From Zunongwangia mangrovi (lineage in GTDB: Bacteria > Bacteroidota > Bacteroidia > Flavobacteriales > Flavobacteriaceae), in the NCBI RefSeq assembly GCF_900112105.1, contig NZ_FOKV01000001.1, positions 682,001 to 746,000 on the forward strand: 64,000 bases of DNA, read 5' to 3'. Numbering within the stretch: the first letter of the stretch is position 1; every line of letters begins with the position of its first letter. Under the pieces are notes generated by a model. The model saw only the letters and a list, made by a program, of their open reading frames with translations, was not told the DNA's origin and ran no database searches. This document shows positions 8,863 to 17,711 of the stretch, in pieces. The translations under genes were made by a program, and so were the position numbers.

Positions 8863-8967
8863 GTCATCTCGACCAAGCCTCGCCGCAGGCAGGCGTAGTG
8901 GAGAGATCTTTTTCGAAACTATATCTAAATAGATTTCTCCATTGCGCTACGCTTCAGTCGAAATGAC
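8863..8967. repeat. REP-like imperfect inverted repeat
   Basis: The left arm starts GTCATCTCGACC (8863) and runs to CGTAGTGGAGAGATCT (ending 8909); the right arm runs AGATTTCTCCATTGCGCTACG (8931 on) to GTCGAAATGAC (ending 8967). The arms are imperfect reverse complements, with an extra GC-rich insert (near 8878-8893) in the left arm. This looks like the palindromic intergenic repeats widespread in marine Flavobacteriaceae genomes. Confidence 0.65.
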
Positions 8968-9186
8968 ACTCTTCTTCAGGCTAAAATCAGGCTAACAGCT
9001 GATCGCTAAAAGCTGACAGCTAAAATAACTGTAAACCGTGAACTGTTAACTCAAAACTATATTCAAAACAAAAGAAAAAACCGCTATAAATATTACGTTT
9101 TCTTTAATTCGGTTTTACCATTAGATTAAAATTCCTAAGAATGGGTAATTTAAGCAGATACCGACCGCTGTTTTAGCAAAATTCCT

Positions 9187-9194
9187 TATTTTCG
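9187..9194 (+). promoter_or_regulatory. Candidate -7 promoter box of ileS
   Basis: TATTTTCG matches the Bacteroidota consensus TAnnTTTG at all but one base and lies 24 bp before the ileS ATG. No clear TTG -33 element at the right distance. Confidence 0.4.
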
Positions 9195-9218
9195 CACATC
9201 ATTAGAAATTTTGAGGAA

Positions 9219-12200
9219 ATGAGCACAAAGTTCCCTGAATATAAAGGACTTGACTTGCCAAAAGTTGCAGAGGAGACATTAAAGTATTGGAAAGAAAACC
9301 AAATATTTGAAAAGAGCATAACTTCACGTGAAGGTGAAAAGCCATTCATATTTTTCGAAGGGCCACCATCGGCTAACGGATTGCCGGGGATTCACCATGT
9401 GATGGCAAGATCGATCAAAGATATTTTTTGTAGATATAAAACTCAAAAAGGATTTCAGGTAAAACGTAAAGCAGGATGGGATACTCATGGTCTTCCGGTA
9501 GAGCTTGGCGTAGAAAAAGAACTTGGGATCACCAAAGAAGATATTGGCACTAAAATTAGTGTAGAGCAATATAACGAGGCTTGTAAAAATGCGGTAATGC
9601 GTTATACAGATATCTGGAACGACCTTACCGAGAAGATGGGATATTGGGTAGATATGGACGATCCTTATATCACCTACAAGCCAAAATATATGGAAACGGT
9701 TTGGTATCTTTTAAAAGAGATCTACAACAAAGGTCTTATTTATAAAGGCTATACCATTCAGCCATATTCTCCAAAAGCAGGAACAGGTTTAAGTTCTCAC
9801 GAGCTTAACCAGCCGGGGACGTATCAGGATGTTTCAGATACCACCGTAACCGCGCAATTTAAGATTAAACAAAATGACAAATTAAAAGCCTCACCCCTTG
9901 GGGGAGGTTTGGAGGGGGAAGCTTGGGGCGATCTATTCTTTATTGCCTGGACAACTACTCCGTGGACGCTTCCATCAAACACCGCGCTTACTGTTGGGCC
10001 AAAGATCGAGTATGTAACGGTTAAAACTTATAATCAATATACTTTTGAGCCTATTACGATTGTTGCAGCCAAGGAATTGGCACGTAAACAATTCGATAAG
10101 AAATTTAAAGAAGTTGAAAGCGAAGAAGAGCTGAAAGCTTATCAAGAAGGAGATGAACATATTCCATTCTTAATCGGCGAATCTTATATAGGGAAAGATC
10201 TTGTAGGTATCCAATATGAGCAATTATTGCCATATACCTTGCCTTTCGAGAATCCTGAAAATGCATTTAGGGTAATTTCTGGTGACTTTGTAACTACAGA
10301 AGATGGTACCGGGATTGTACATACTTCGCCAACTTTTGGTGCAGATGATGCGCTTGTGGCAAAACAGGCAACACCGCCGGTTCCGCCAATGTTGGTAAAA
10401 GACGAGAACGATAATCTAGTGCCTTTAGTAGATCTTCAGGGGAAATTTAGACCAGAAATGAGCGAATTTGCCGGTAAATATGTGAAGAACGAATATTATG
10501 ATGATGCTGAAGTTCCAGAGAAATCTGTAGATGTAGAGATCGCTATTAAGCTGAAGGAAGAAAACAGGGCTTTTAAAGTTGAAAAATACGTGCACAGTTA
10601 TCCAAACTGCTGGCGTACCGATAAGCCAATTTTATATTATCCATTAGATTCTTGGTTCATTAAAGTGACGGATGTAAAAGATCGCATGCACGAGCTGAAT
10701 ACCGGAATCAACTGGAAACCAAAATCTACAGGAGAAGGTCGTTTTGGAAACTGGCTTGCCAATGCGAACGACTGGAATTTATCCCGAAGCCGATATTGGG
10801 GAATTCCGCTACCAATTTGGAGAACCGAAGATGGTAGGGAAGAAAAGATCATTGGATCTGTAGAAGAATTAAAAGTAGAGATCACCAAGGCTGTTGAAGC
10901 TGGGGTGATGGAAAAAGATATTTTCGCCGATTTCAAAATCGGTGATATGAGTGAAGAAAACTACGCTAATGTAGATCTTCACAAAAATGTGGTAGATACG
11001 ATCACGTTGGTTTCTGATGCCGGGAAGCCAATGAAGCGTGAAGCAGATCTTATCGATGTTTGGTTCGATTCTGGTTCTATGCCTTATGCACAGTGGCACT
11101 ACCCATTCGAGAATAAAGAGAAAGTAGAAAAAGACTGGCGTAAAGCCGATTTTATTGCTGAAGGTGTCGATCAAACTCGTGGATGGTTCTATACTCTTCA
11201 TGCGATTGCAACCATGACCTTTGATGATGTTGCTTATAAAAATGTAGTTTCAAACGGACTGGTTTTAGACAAAAACGGGCAAAAAATGTCTAAACGTCTT
11301 GGAAACGCCGTAGATCCATTCGAAACTTTATCGGTTTATGGTCCAGATGCTACGCGTTGGTATATGATCTCTAACGCGAATCCCTGGGATAACCTAAAAT
11401 TCGATATTGAAGGAATTGGTGAGGTAAGCCGTAAATTCTTCGGTACACTTTACAATACCTATTCGTTCTTTACATTATATGCCAACATCGATAACTTCAC
11501 CTATGCTGAAGCCGATGTTGCTTTAGAAGAACGCCCGGAAATCGATCGTTGGATTCTTTCAGAATTACATACGCTAATTCAGAAAGTAGATAAGTTTTAT
11601 GCTGAATACGAACCAACAAGAGCCACAAGAGCAATTTCAGAATTTGTTCAGGAAAACTTAAGTAACTGGTTCGTTAGATTAAGCCGAAGAAGATTCTGGA
11701 AAGGCGATTACGAGCAGGATAAAATTTCAGCATATCAAACTTTATACACTTGCTTAGAAACTGTAGCTAAGCTTAGTGCTCCGGTAGCACCATTTTTTAC
11801 GGATGCTTTATATAAAGATTTGAACAACACTACGAAAAAAGAGAATTACGAATCGGTTCACACCGCTTTATTCCCTGTTTTCGACGAAAAATTTGTAGAT
11901 AAATCTTTAGAGCGTAAGATGGAAAAAGCGCAAACTATTTCAAGTTTGGTGCTTTCGTTGCGTAAAAAAGAAATGATAAAAGTAAGACAGCCACTGCAAC
12001 GAATTATGATCCCGGTTTTAGATAAGCAACAGGGAGAAGAAATCTTAGCAGTACAGGATCTTATAAAATCTGAAGTAAACGTAAAAGAAGTCGAGTTAAT
12101 CGACGATGCTTCAGGAATACTTGTTAAGCAGGTTAAACCTAACTTTAGGGTGCTTGGTCCACGTTTTGGGAAAGAGATGAAACACGTGGTAAACAAGATC

Positions 12201-12644
12201 AATCAATTTGATGCTGGAGACATTGCGATCCTTGAAAAGGAGGGTAAAATAAATGTCGAAGTAAATGAAAAAATGATTATTTTGTCCATCGATGAAGTTG
12301 AAATTTCTTCTCAGGATATCGAAGGATGGCTAGTGGCAAGCAGTGGCAATATAACGGTAGCTTTAGACGTTAGTATCTCGCCAGAACTCAAGAAAGAAGG
12401 AGTTGCGAGAGAACTAGTGAATAGAATCCAGAATATGAGAAAAGATAGCGGATTCGAAGTGACAGACACTATTAATGTGACCCTACAAAAAGACGGTATT
12501 GTCGAGGATGCCGTAAATGAAAATATAACCTATATCAAAACTGAAACTTTAACTGCAGCACTCGAACTTGCAGAGGTAGTAAACGAAGGAATAGAGGTCG
12601 AGTTTGATGATGTTACTACTAAATTATTAATCACAAAAAACTAA
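9219..12644 (+). CDS. ileS: Isoleucine--tRNA ligase
   Basis: 1141-residue cytoplasmic class I synthetase that charges tRNA-Ile. The HIGH-type motif is GLPGIHH (residues 54-60) and the KMSKR loop is at about 689-693 (KMSKRLGN). The editing domain carries WTTTPWTLPSNTAL. The length and C-terminal part fit the long, eukaryote-like type of bacterial IleS. An odd low-complexity insert, KASPLGGGLEGE (residues 223-234), lies before the editing motif and corresponds to a GC-rich palindrome in the DNA (9889-9918) that looks like a short repeat inserted in frame. The start ATG follows a GAGGA ribosome-binding sequence. A DksA/TraR-like gene follows after 4 bp. Confidence 0.97.
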   Translation: MSTKFPEYKGLDLPKVAEETLKYWKENQIFEKSITSREGEKPFIFFEGPPSANGLPGIHHVMARSIKDIFCRYKTQKGFQVKRKAGWDTHGLPVELGVEKELGITKEDIGTKISVEQYNEACKNAVMRYTDIWNDLTEKMGYWVDMDDPYITYKPKYMETVWYLLKEIYNKGLIYKGYTIQPYSPKAGTGLSSHELNQPGTYQDVSDTTVTAQFKIKQNDKLKASPLGGGLEGEAWGDLFFIAWTTTPWTLPSNTALTVGPKIEYVTVKTYNQYTFEPITIVAAKELARKQFDKKFKEVESEEELKAYQEGDEHIPFLIGESYIGKDLVGIQYEQLLPYTLPFENPENAFRVISGDFVTTEDGTGIVHTSPTFGADDALVAKQATPPVPPMLVKDENDNLVPLVDLQGKFRPEMSEFAGKYVKNEYYDDAEVPEKSVDVEIAIKLKEENRAFKVEKYVHSYPNCWRTDKPILYYPLDSWFIKVTDVKDRMHELNTGINWKPKSTGEGRFGNWLANANDWNLSRSRYWGIPLPIWRTEDGREEKIIGSVEELKVEITKAVEAGVMEKDIFADFKIGDMSEENYANVDLHKNVVDTITLVSDAGKPMKREADLIDVWFDSGSMPYAQWHYPFENKEKVEKDWRKADFIAEGVDQTRGWFYTLHAIATMTFDDVAYKNVVSNGLVLDKNGQKMSKRLGNAVDPFETLSVYGPDATRWYMISNANPWDNLKFDIEGIGEVSRKFFGTLYNTYSFFTLYANIDNFTYAEADVALEERPEIDRWILSELHTLIQKVDKFYAEYEPTRATRAISEFVQENLSNWFVRLSRRRFWKGDYEQDKISAYQTLYTCLETVAKLSAPVAPFFTDALYKDLNNTTKKENYESVHTALFPVFDEKFVDKSLERKMEKAQTISSLVLSLRKKEMIKVRQPLQRIMIPVLDKQQGEEILAVQDLIKSEVNVKEVELIDDASGILVKQVKPNFRVLGPRFGKEMKHVVNKINQFDAGDIAILEKEGKINVEVNEKMIILSIDEVEISSQDIEGWLVASSGNITVALDVSISPELKKEGVARELVNRIQNMRKDSGFEVTDTINVTLQKDGIVEDAVNENITYIKTETLTAALELAEVVNEGIEVEFDDVTTKLLITKN
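9889..9918 (+). repeat. GC-rich palindromic repeat inserted in frame within ileS
   Basis: CCTCACCCCTTGGGGGAGG (9889-9907) forms a near-perfect hairpin and is followed by TTTGGAGGGGG. Its G+C content stands out from the rest of the gene, and its translation (SPLGGGLEG) is Gly-rich. Similar words are common as dispersed repeats in Flavobacteriia genomes (recalled, not searched here). Length is a multiple of three with its flanks, so the frame is kept. Confidence 0.55.
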
Positions 12645-12648
12645 GCTT

Positions 12649-13032
12649 ATGTCAACCGATGTAAAAGAGCGTTTTAGCGATGCAGAATTGGCCGAATTTA
12701 AGGAGTTGATCCAGGGTAAGATCGCTAAAGCCAAGGAACAACTGGAGATCTATCAAAATGCTTATAAAAACGACGGGAATAATGGTACAGACGATACTTC
12801 CCCAACGTTTAAGGCATTCGAAGAAGGTAGCGAAACAATGAGTAAAGAAGCGAATTCGCAATTAGCTATTCGCCAGGAGAAATTTATTCGTGATCTTAAA
12901 AACGCTTTAATGCGTATCGAGAACAAAACTTACGGTATTTGTCGCGTTACTGGAAAATTAATTAATAAAGAGCGTCTAAAGCTGGTACCTCATGCCACTT
13001 TAAGTATCGAAGCTAAAAATATGCAGCGATAA
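12649..13032 (+). CDS. TraR/DksA family protein lacking the zinc-finger cysteines
   Basis: 127 residues: a long N-terminal helical (coiled-coil) part, then a DksA/TraR-type C-terminal knuckle (YGICRVTGKLINKERLKL). In classical DksA the knuckle holds four zinc-binding Cys; here only one remains (GIC), the second is Thr and the last pair is absent (HATLSIEAKN). The acidic coiled-coil tip (DDTSPTFKAFEEGSE) is kept, so binding in the RNA polymerase secondary channel is still plausible. It lies 4 bp after ileS, probably in one operon, and is followed by a terminator. Probable regulator of transcription; targets unknown. Confidence 0.85.
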   Translation: MSTDVKERFSDAELAEFKELIQGKIAKAKEQLEIYQNAYKNDGNNGTDDTSPTFKAFEEGSETMSKEANSQLAIRQEKFIRDLKNALMRIENKTYGICRVTGKLINKERLKLVPHATLSIEAKNMQR

Positions 13033-13080
13033 AAGCTTTACGCTAATCGAGAGTTTAAATGCTCTTATAATTGAAAAATT

Positions 13081-13109
13081 AACGCTCCCGTTTTAAGGAG
13101 CGTTTTTTG
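13081..13109 (+). terminator. Rho-independent terminator after ileS-dksA-like operon
   Basis: Perfect 8-bp stem AACGCTCC/GGAGCGTT with an 8-base loop, followed by TTTTG. It ends 14 bp before the next ATG. Confidence 0.85.
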
Positions 13110-13122
13110 TTGTATAGATTAT

Positions 13123-13755
13123 ATGAAAGTAGTTAATCGATATTTGATATTTTTATGCTGTTTTTTTACAGGTACGCTTTTTATGCTTGCTCAAAAAGAC
13201 ACGCAAAATATCTTAACTTCAGATTTTACTGAAGTGATTATCGATGCAGATGAGGTTTTTAAGATTAATGTAATTAGCGAGAAGCGCGACAATTTACAAT
13301 ACAAAACTCATTCTGAAGGAGAGTATTTTAATGAAATTAGGTTAAAAAGCAGCCTTAAAAATGGCAGACTTTTAATCGAAACTCAGTATCCAGAGCAGTT
13401 AGTAGGAGGTTTTGATAAACTAAGTGCTCATAAAGTTTTTTCACTCGAATTAGACCTTTATCTTCCCGAAGATAAAATATTGATCATTAGTTCTAATTCG
13501 GCTTCTTTGGTCGTTTCAGGGAACTTCGAGAGTTTTTCGGCTAATTTGCAACGTGGATATTGTAATTTAAAAGCTTTTGAAGGAAATGCAAGTATAAATA
13601 CTTATAAAGGTGATATTAATGCTGAAGTTGCTTCCGGAGAAGTCACTGCGAATAGTAGGCATGGTGAAGTTTTGGTCGATAAAGATCTCTACGGAATGCA
13701 TCAAATTAAACTAACTTCAATTAATGGTGACATAAGCGTGCGAAAAACTAAATAA
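13123..13755 (+). CDS. Secreted DUF4097-like beta-structured protein
   Basis: 210 residues with a signal peptide ending LFMLAQ. The C-terminal half reads as a run of short regular strands (SLVVSGNFESFSANL, CNLKAFEGNASINTY, GDINAEVASGEVTA, NGDISVRKTK), typical of the DUF4097 / putative adhesin beta-helix group. No catalytic motif. It lies between a terminator and lspA (37 bp gap). Its location in the envelope is clear from the signal peptide; its function is not known. Confidence 0.7.
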   Translation: MKVVNRYLIFLCCFFTGTLFMLAQKDTQNILTSDFTEVIIDADEVFKINVISEKRDNLQYKTHSEGEYFNEIRLKSSLKNGRLLIETQYPEQLVGGFDKLSAHKVFSLELDLYLPEDKILIISSNSASLVVSGNFESFSANLQRGYCNLKAFEGNASINTYKGDINAEVASGEVTANSRHGEVLVDKDLYGMHQIKLTSINGDISVRKTK

Positions 13756-13761
13756 TATTAG

Positions 13762-13769
13762 TATTTTTG
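13762..13769 (+). promoter_or_regulatory. Candidate -7 promoter box of lspA
   Basis: TATTTTTG is an exact match to TAnnTTTG and lies 23 bp upstream of the lspA ATG. No TTG is found at the usual -33 distance. Confidence 0.45.
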
Positions 13770-13792
13770 GTGCGTTTTTAACAAAAAAAGAA

Positions 13793-14401
13793 ATGTCTTT
13801 AAAGAAAGCAGGCTTAATTATATTTATAGTTCTTTTAATCGATCAGATTTCTAAAATTTACATCAAAACACATTTTAAACTTGGTGGCGAGGTTGAAGTT
13901 TTTGACTGGTTTAGAATCCTTTTTGTTGAAAACGAAGGTATGGCCTGGGGAACCAAAATCCCGGGACAATACGGTAAACTGGCACTTACACTTTTTAGAT
14001 TGGTAGCCATCTTTGGTATTGGTTACTGGCTGGTAGATTCGGTTAAGAAAAATGGAAGCCGAATTTTGATCACTTCGATCGCGTTAATTTTTGCCGGTGC
14101 TTTTGGAAATATTATCGATTCTGTTTTCTACGGAATTACTTTTAGTGACAGTTATAATAAAATAGCCACTTTCTTACCTGAAGGTGGAGGCTACGGAACA
14201 CTTTTCCATGGGAAAGTAGTAGATATGCTTTACTTCCCGTTATATGAAGGTTATCTGCCAGACTGGATTCCGTTTTGGGGTGGCAAATTCTTTACCTTTT
14301 TCGAACCTGTATTCAATATCGCCGACTCTTCAATAAGTGTTGGTGTTGTTTTACTACTATTATTTAATAAAAGAGCTTTTCCTAAGGAGGAGAAGGAGTA
14401 G
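13793..14401 (+). CDS. lspA: Lipoprotein signal peptidase (signal peptidase II)
   Basis: 202-residue inner-membrane aspartyl protease that removes the signal peptide from diacylated prolipoproteins. Four hydrophobic segments are visible. The two catalytic Asp regions are present: FGNIIDSVFYG and FNIADSSISVG. The N-terminal DQISK motif (LLIDQISKIYIK) and the VENEGMAWG segment are also typical. Somewhat longer than the usual ~165 residues because of an extended loop between the third and fourth segments, a common feature in Bacteroidota. The many lipoproteins in this window are its expected substrates. Confidence 0.95.
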   Translation: MSLKKAGLIIFIVLLIDQISKIYIKTHFKLGGEVEVFDWFRILFVENEGMAWGTKIPGQYGKLALTLFRLVAIFGIGYWLVDSVKKNGSRILITSIALIFAGAFGNIIDSVFYGITFSDSYNKIATFLPEGGGYGTLFHGKVVDMLYFPLYEGYLPDWIPFWGGKFFTFFEPVFNIADSSISVGVVLLLLFNKRAFPKEEKE

Positions 14402-14551
14402 TTGTTTAGTAGTGAAGAGTTTACAGAGGTTTTATTTAATAGCCGCCTTTAGTTGTAAGATTTGAGCTCTAAAAAAGGATTTCTAGAGTTAAAATTTAGA
14501 GTACAAATTATCGAATCTTGGGTTCGCTTTTAGTAAATCTGATTTCAATTT

Positions 14552-14609
14552 ACTTCTCGATACAATTTTTATTCCGCTATCGCTTCATTAAAATCACTCG
14601 AAGTGACAA
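14552..14609 (-). repeat. Dispersed intergenic repeat, copy 2 (inverted)
   Basis: ACTTCTCGATACAATT (14552-14567) and ATCACTCGAAGTGACAA (14593-14609) are exact reverse complements of the two ends of the element at 8695-8742. The rest of the gap between lspA and the minus-strand operon (14402-14677) shows no gene. Confidence 0.75.
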
Positions 14610-14677
14610 TTGGGAAAGTTTACGCATATGGCTTTTATCCCTCAAAATTCAGCATAGAAACGCCTATATTATAAACT

Positions 14678-15241
14678 CTAAAATCTATAAACTTGTTTTG
14701 GGGTGACGCAATAATCAAGCGGAATGTCACTGGCGTAAACATCTTCAAAAGCCTCTTCAGCTTCAAAAAATGAGAGTCCTATTTTAATAATATCGGGTTT
14801 GCAGGAGCTCAAAAATTTGTCGTAATAGCCTTTTCCGTAACCAATTCGATGACCATTTTTATCAAAAGCAAGTAAAGGCACAAAAACCACGTCTATTTTT
14901 TCTGAAGGAATTTCGATGCCATCTACAGGCTCTGGAATATTCCACCTGTTTTTTTTGATCTTGGTGGTTTCGGTAAGTAAATAATTGATCAGGTTATTGT
15001 GTTCGATATCAGTTCTGGGAATTACCACATTTTTATCTTTTCCCTGAAGAATGTGCAAAATAAATTCGGTATCCACCTCTTTTTGTTCAGCAATACTTAA
15101 GAACAGGTGATAAAATTTGCCTTCCCAAACATCTAATTTCAGCAGATTATTGGCGATCTCTAAACTGGATTCTTCAATAACTTCCGAAGAAAGATCGATA
15201 CGTAAAGCTTTATATTTTTTACGCAGTTCAGTTTTATTCAT
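14678..15241 (-). CDS. 5-formyltetrahydrofolate cyclo-ligase
   Basis: 187 residues. Converts 5-formyl-THF to 5,10-methenyl-THF with ATP. The family signature GHRIGYGKGYYDKFL is intact near residues 130-144, and the N-terminal RKKYKALR with the PEP stretch (WNIPEPVDG) also fits. The start ATG overlaps the end of the M14-type gene by 8 bp, so it is the last cistron of the RimB-RimK-M14 operon. No functional link with the ribosomal modification genes is obvious. Confidence 0.93.
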   Translation of the reverse strand: MNKTELRKKYKALRIDLSSEVIEESSLEIANNLLKLDVWEGKFYHLFLSIAEQKEVDTEFILHILQGKDKNVVIPRTDIEHNNLINYLLTETTKIKKNRWNIPEPVDGIEIPSEKIDVVFVPLLAFDKNGHRIGYGKGYYDKFLSSCKPDIIKIGLSFFEAEEAFEDVYASDIPLDYCVTPKQVYRF

Positions 15242-16220
15242 CGGTCACTTTTGAAGCGGTTGAAATATGAAAAATAGCATCACCCTGATACACGATCGGA
15301 GCTTCGTTCACATTAATAATATAACCTTGGTTTCTGGACTTTATCTTATGTCTGAATTTTCCATAAGGATCGGTAATTGTTCCAATATATTCACCTTTTT
15401 CAACAAACTTTCCGCAGGGAACTTTAAGATGTAATAGTCCGCTGTACTTTGCACGCATCCAGGTAGTATTCTCGATAAGAATGGGTTCAGCATGCGCATC
15501 GGGAAGTTCAAATCTAGACTTCAACATATCCAGGTGATCCAAGATTCTCATAGTACCTTCAACTCCCTGTTTTGCGATTTCCTTGTTGCTATCCTGAGAT
15601 TTTCCACCTTCAAAAAGTAGAATAGGAATCCCCATTTTAGAACAGGTTTCACGATAGGATTTTGTGATTGTCGTAGAAACGATCGTAAATGGTGCTTTAA
15701 AGATATTAGCTAGCTCAATACTGTGTTTATCGCCTTTTTTAACGCGAATCTGTGCTACATTAAAACGACTTGCACCGCCGGTATGAAAATCCAGGCAAAA
15801 ATCGGCAATCGGTAAAATTTCCTGTACAAACTGAAAAGCAAATCTACCCGCAAGCGATCCGTTTTTTGTTCCCGGAAACATACGATTTAGGTCGCGTCCA
15901 TCGGGAAATTCGCGAGCCATATTTAAAAAGCCAAAAACGTTCACCACCGGAATACAGATGGTGGTACCGCATTTTGGTTTATTAATTTCTTTACTTATTA
16001 TTTGTCTTACGATTTCTACACCGTTAAGCTCGTCACCATGAATACCGGCAGTAATTAAAACCACAGGTCCCGGATTTTTGGAACGCTCTATAATCACAGG
16101 AACTTCTACCGATGTGGTCGTGTAGAGTTTCGCCATGTTAAGATTAATGGTGGCGCTTTTACCGGGTAGGATCTTTTTTCCCAGAATTTCCAGGACGTTA
16201 TCTTTGGTGATTTGAGGCAT
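15234..16220 (-). CDS. Succinylglutamate desuccinylase/aspartoacylase family (M14-like) protein
   Basis: 328 residues. A zinc carboxypeptidase-like fold: the first two metal ligands are in AGIHGDELNG (His and Glu) and the third in LDFHTGG. The C-terminal part carries a small barrel-like domain (VPCGKFVEKGEYIGTI) seen in this subfamily. AstE/AspA relatives cleave amide bonds of acylated amino acids. Its place directly after rimK (8 bp) suggests that it trims or removes residues added by RimK, but the substrate is not known. Confidence 0.88.
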   Translation of the reverse strand: MPQITKDNVLEILGKKILPGKSATINLNMAKLYTTTSVEVPVIIERSKNPGPVVLITAGIHGDELNGVEIVRQIISKEINKPKCGTTICIPVVNVFGFLNMAREFPDGRDLNRMFPGTKNGSLAGRFAFQFVQEILPIADFCLDFHTGGASRFNVAQIRVKKGDKHSIELANIFKAPFTIVSTTITKSYRETCSKMGIPILLFEGGKSQDSNKEIAKQGVEGTMRILDHLDMLKSRFELPDAHAEPILIENTTWMRAKYSGLLHLKVPCGKFVEKGEYIGTITDPYGKFRHKIKSRNQGYIINVNEAPIVYQGDAIFHISTASKVTDE

Positions 16221-16228
16221 AGATTAAA

Positions 16229-17101
16229 TTAGGCGTGTTTTTCGATATATCGAATAATGGTTTTGGCGATATCTTTTCCGGTAGCTTTTTCGATACCTTC
16301 TAAGCCTGGTGAAGAATTTACTTCTAGTATTAAAGGACCGCGAGAACTTTGTAACATATCTACACCGGCAACACCAAGTCCCATTGCTTTTGTAGCTTTT
16401 ACTGCTGCAATTTCTTCTTCGTCGCTAAGCTCGATAGATTCTGCACTACCACCACGATGCAGGTTAGAACGGAATTCCCCATCTTTTCCCTGTCGTTTCA
16501 TGGCGCCAACTACATGGCCATCTACCACAAAAGCTCTGATATCTGCACCTTTTGCTTCTTTGATAAACTCCTGCACGATCACACGAGCCTGTAAACCGTT
16601 AAAAGCTTCAATAACAGATTCGGCTGCATTTTTGGTTTCAGCAAGAACAACACCAACACCTTGTGTTCCTTCTAGCAATTTAATCACCAACGGTGGCCCG
16701 CCAACCTGGCTAATTACGCCAGATACATCTCTGGAATAGTTGGTAAATACCGTTTTTGGTAGTCCGATTTTTGCGCGAGAAAGTACTTGTAGACTTCTTA
16801 ATTTATCACGACTTCTCACTAAAGCTTCACTATCTGTAGTTGTAAAAGCACCCATCATTTCGAACTGGCGCACTACGGCAGTACCATAAAAAGTAACCGA
16901 CGAACCAATTCTTGGGATAATAGCATCTACATCTTTTATATATTTTCCCTTAAAATAAATATTAGGGTTTCTCCTTTCAATCACAATATCACACTTTAAA
17001 GGATCTACAACCTCTACGGTGTGTTTGCGTTTCATGGCCGCTTCAACAAGTCGTTTTGTTGAGTAAAGTTGCGAATTTCTGGAAAGGATTTTAATGTTCA
17101 T
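16229..17101 (-). CDS. rimK: RimK family alpha-L-glutamate ligase
   Basis: 290 residues with an ATP-grasp fold. RimK adds glutamate residues to the C-terminus of ribosomal protein S6 and can form poly-glutamate. Visible: the N-terminal RimK domain ([16 protein letters not shown]), ATP-grasp elements ([34 protein letters not shown]) and the metal-binding end ([20 protein letters not shown]). Overlaps the upstream RimB-like gene by 11 bp. Length matches RimK well. Whether the target here is S6 or another protein cannot be told. Confidence 0.93.
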   Translation of the reverse strand: MNIKILSRNSQLYSTKRLVEAAMKRKHTVEVVDPLKCDIVIERRNPNIYFKGKYIKDVDAIIPRIGSSVTFYGTAVVRQFEMMGAFTTTDSEALVRSRDKLRSLQVLSRAKIGLPKTVFTNYSRDVSGVISQVGGPPLVIKLLEGTQGVGVVLAETKNAAESVIEAFNGLQARVIVQEFIKEAKGADIRAFVVDGHVVGAMKRQGKDGEFRSNLHRGGSAESIELSDEEEIAAVKATKAMGLGVAGVDMLQSSRGPLILEVNSSPGLEGIEKATGKDIAKTIIRYIEKHA

Positions 17102-17537
17102 TTGTTTGGTGTTGATTATTAAATGATAGATCGATTAATTGCGGATCGACGATAAATTTATTGCTTAAGAATTTACGTCCTAAGAGAACGGGAAAACGCA
17201 TTTCCTGGCGTGAGGACAAAGAAAGCGAAATTTTATAGATTTTATTAAAAAGCTTGATCTTAGATTCGATCTGGTAGCGCTTCTGTATCATGCCATTGCT
17301 ACTGCGAACGTAAATAATATCATAGTCTTTAAAAATGAATTCTTTACCATTATACTGGTCGTGCTCTTCGTCTAGAAATTTACAGTATAACACATCATCT
17401 TTTTCAACAATTTCGTCGCAATGAATTGAAGATGTATAAGCGCCGGTATCGATTTTTACAGATATACCTTCCAGGTTAAGCACAGGGAAATCTGCTTTAT
17501 CAAATCGACCGATTATGGTTTTTTTGCTCTCGCTCAT
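17091..17537 (-). CDS. RimB-like retropepsin-fold protease (ATP-dependent zinc protease family)
   Basis: 148 residues, first gene of the operon. The hallmark is an aspartic-protease-like motif [13 protein letters not shown] near residues 28-40, followed by [10 protein letters not shown]. Members of this family (PF05618) were named zinc proteases but have a retropepsin-like fold and accompany rimK, where they are thought to cut poly-glutamate tails. Its coupling to rimK by overlap supports that role. Start ATG at 17537. Confidence 0.85.
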   Translation of the reverse strand: MSESKKTIIGRFDKADFPVLNLEGISVKIDTGAYTSSIHCDEIVEKDDVLYCKFLDEEHDQYNGKEFIFKDYDIIYVRSSNGMIQKRYQIESKIKLFNKIYKISLSLSSRQEMRFPVLLGRKFLSNKFIVDPQLIDLSFNNQHQTNEH

Positions 17538-17711
17538 ATGCTCAAGATAGCCAAAATAAATGTTTTACGGTTTTTAGGAATTATAAAATACCTTTAAAAC
17601 TGCGAATTTCAGTAATACGATCGAGATTCAGAAATAAAATTTCAGAGAAAAATTGGTGTAAAAATTGCGCCAAATTTTATCGATTTTCTTCAAAATAGCC
17701 TAAAGATATTT

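Larger units (their letters stand above)
8588..9218. repeat. Noncoding patch of dispersed and short repeats
   Basis: No credible gene in 631 bp. It holds degenerate 30-bp units rich in GCTTCGCTTTTAGAT-like words (8588-8655), a copy of an element also found near 14.6 kb (8695-8742), and a hairpin-forming element (8863-8967) between two copies of a short direct repeat (GTAAACCGTGAACT at 8845 and 9031; GCTAAAAGCTG at 8828 and 9005). Such patches are common between Flavobacteriaceae genes and their role is unknown. The last 40 bp carry the ileS promoter. Confidence 0.7.

Noticed and set aside
8588-9060. Possible CRISPR or tandem array
   Set aside because: The repeats are degenerate, of unequal length and spacing, and there are no cas genes; this is a patch of dispersed repeats.
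14518-14706. 62-codon plus-strand reading frame
   Set aside because: It lies on the dispersed repeat and the end of the minus-strand cyclo-ligase gene, has no ribosome-binding site and no protein-like pattern.
16257-16739. 160-codon reading frame opposite rimK
   Set aside because: It is the antisense of a well-supported gene, with a Ser/Pro-rich translation typical of shadow frames.
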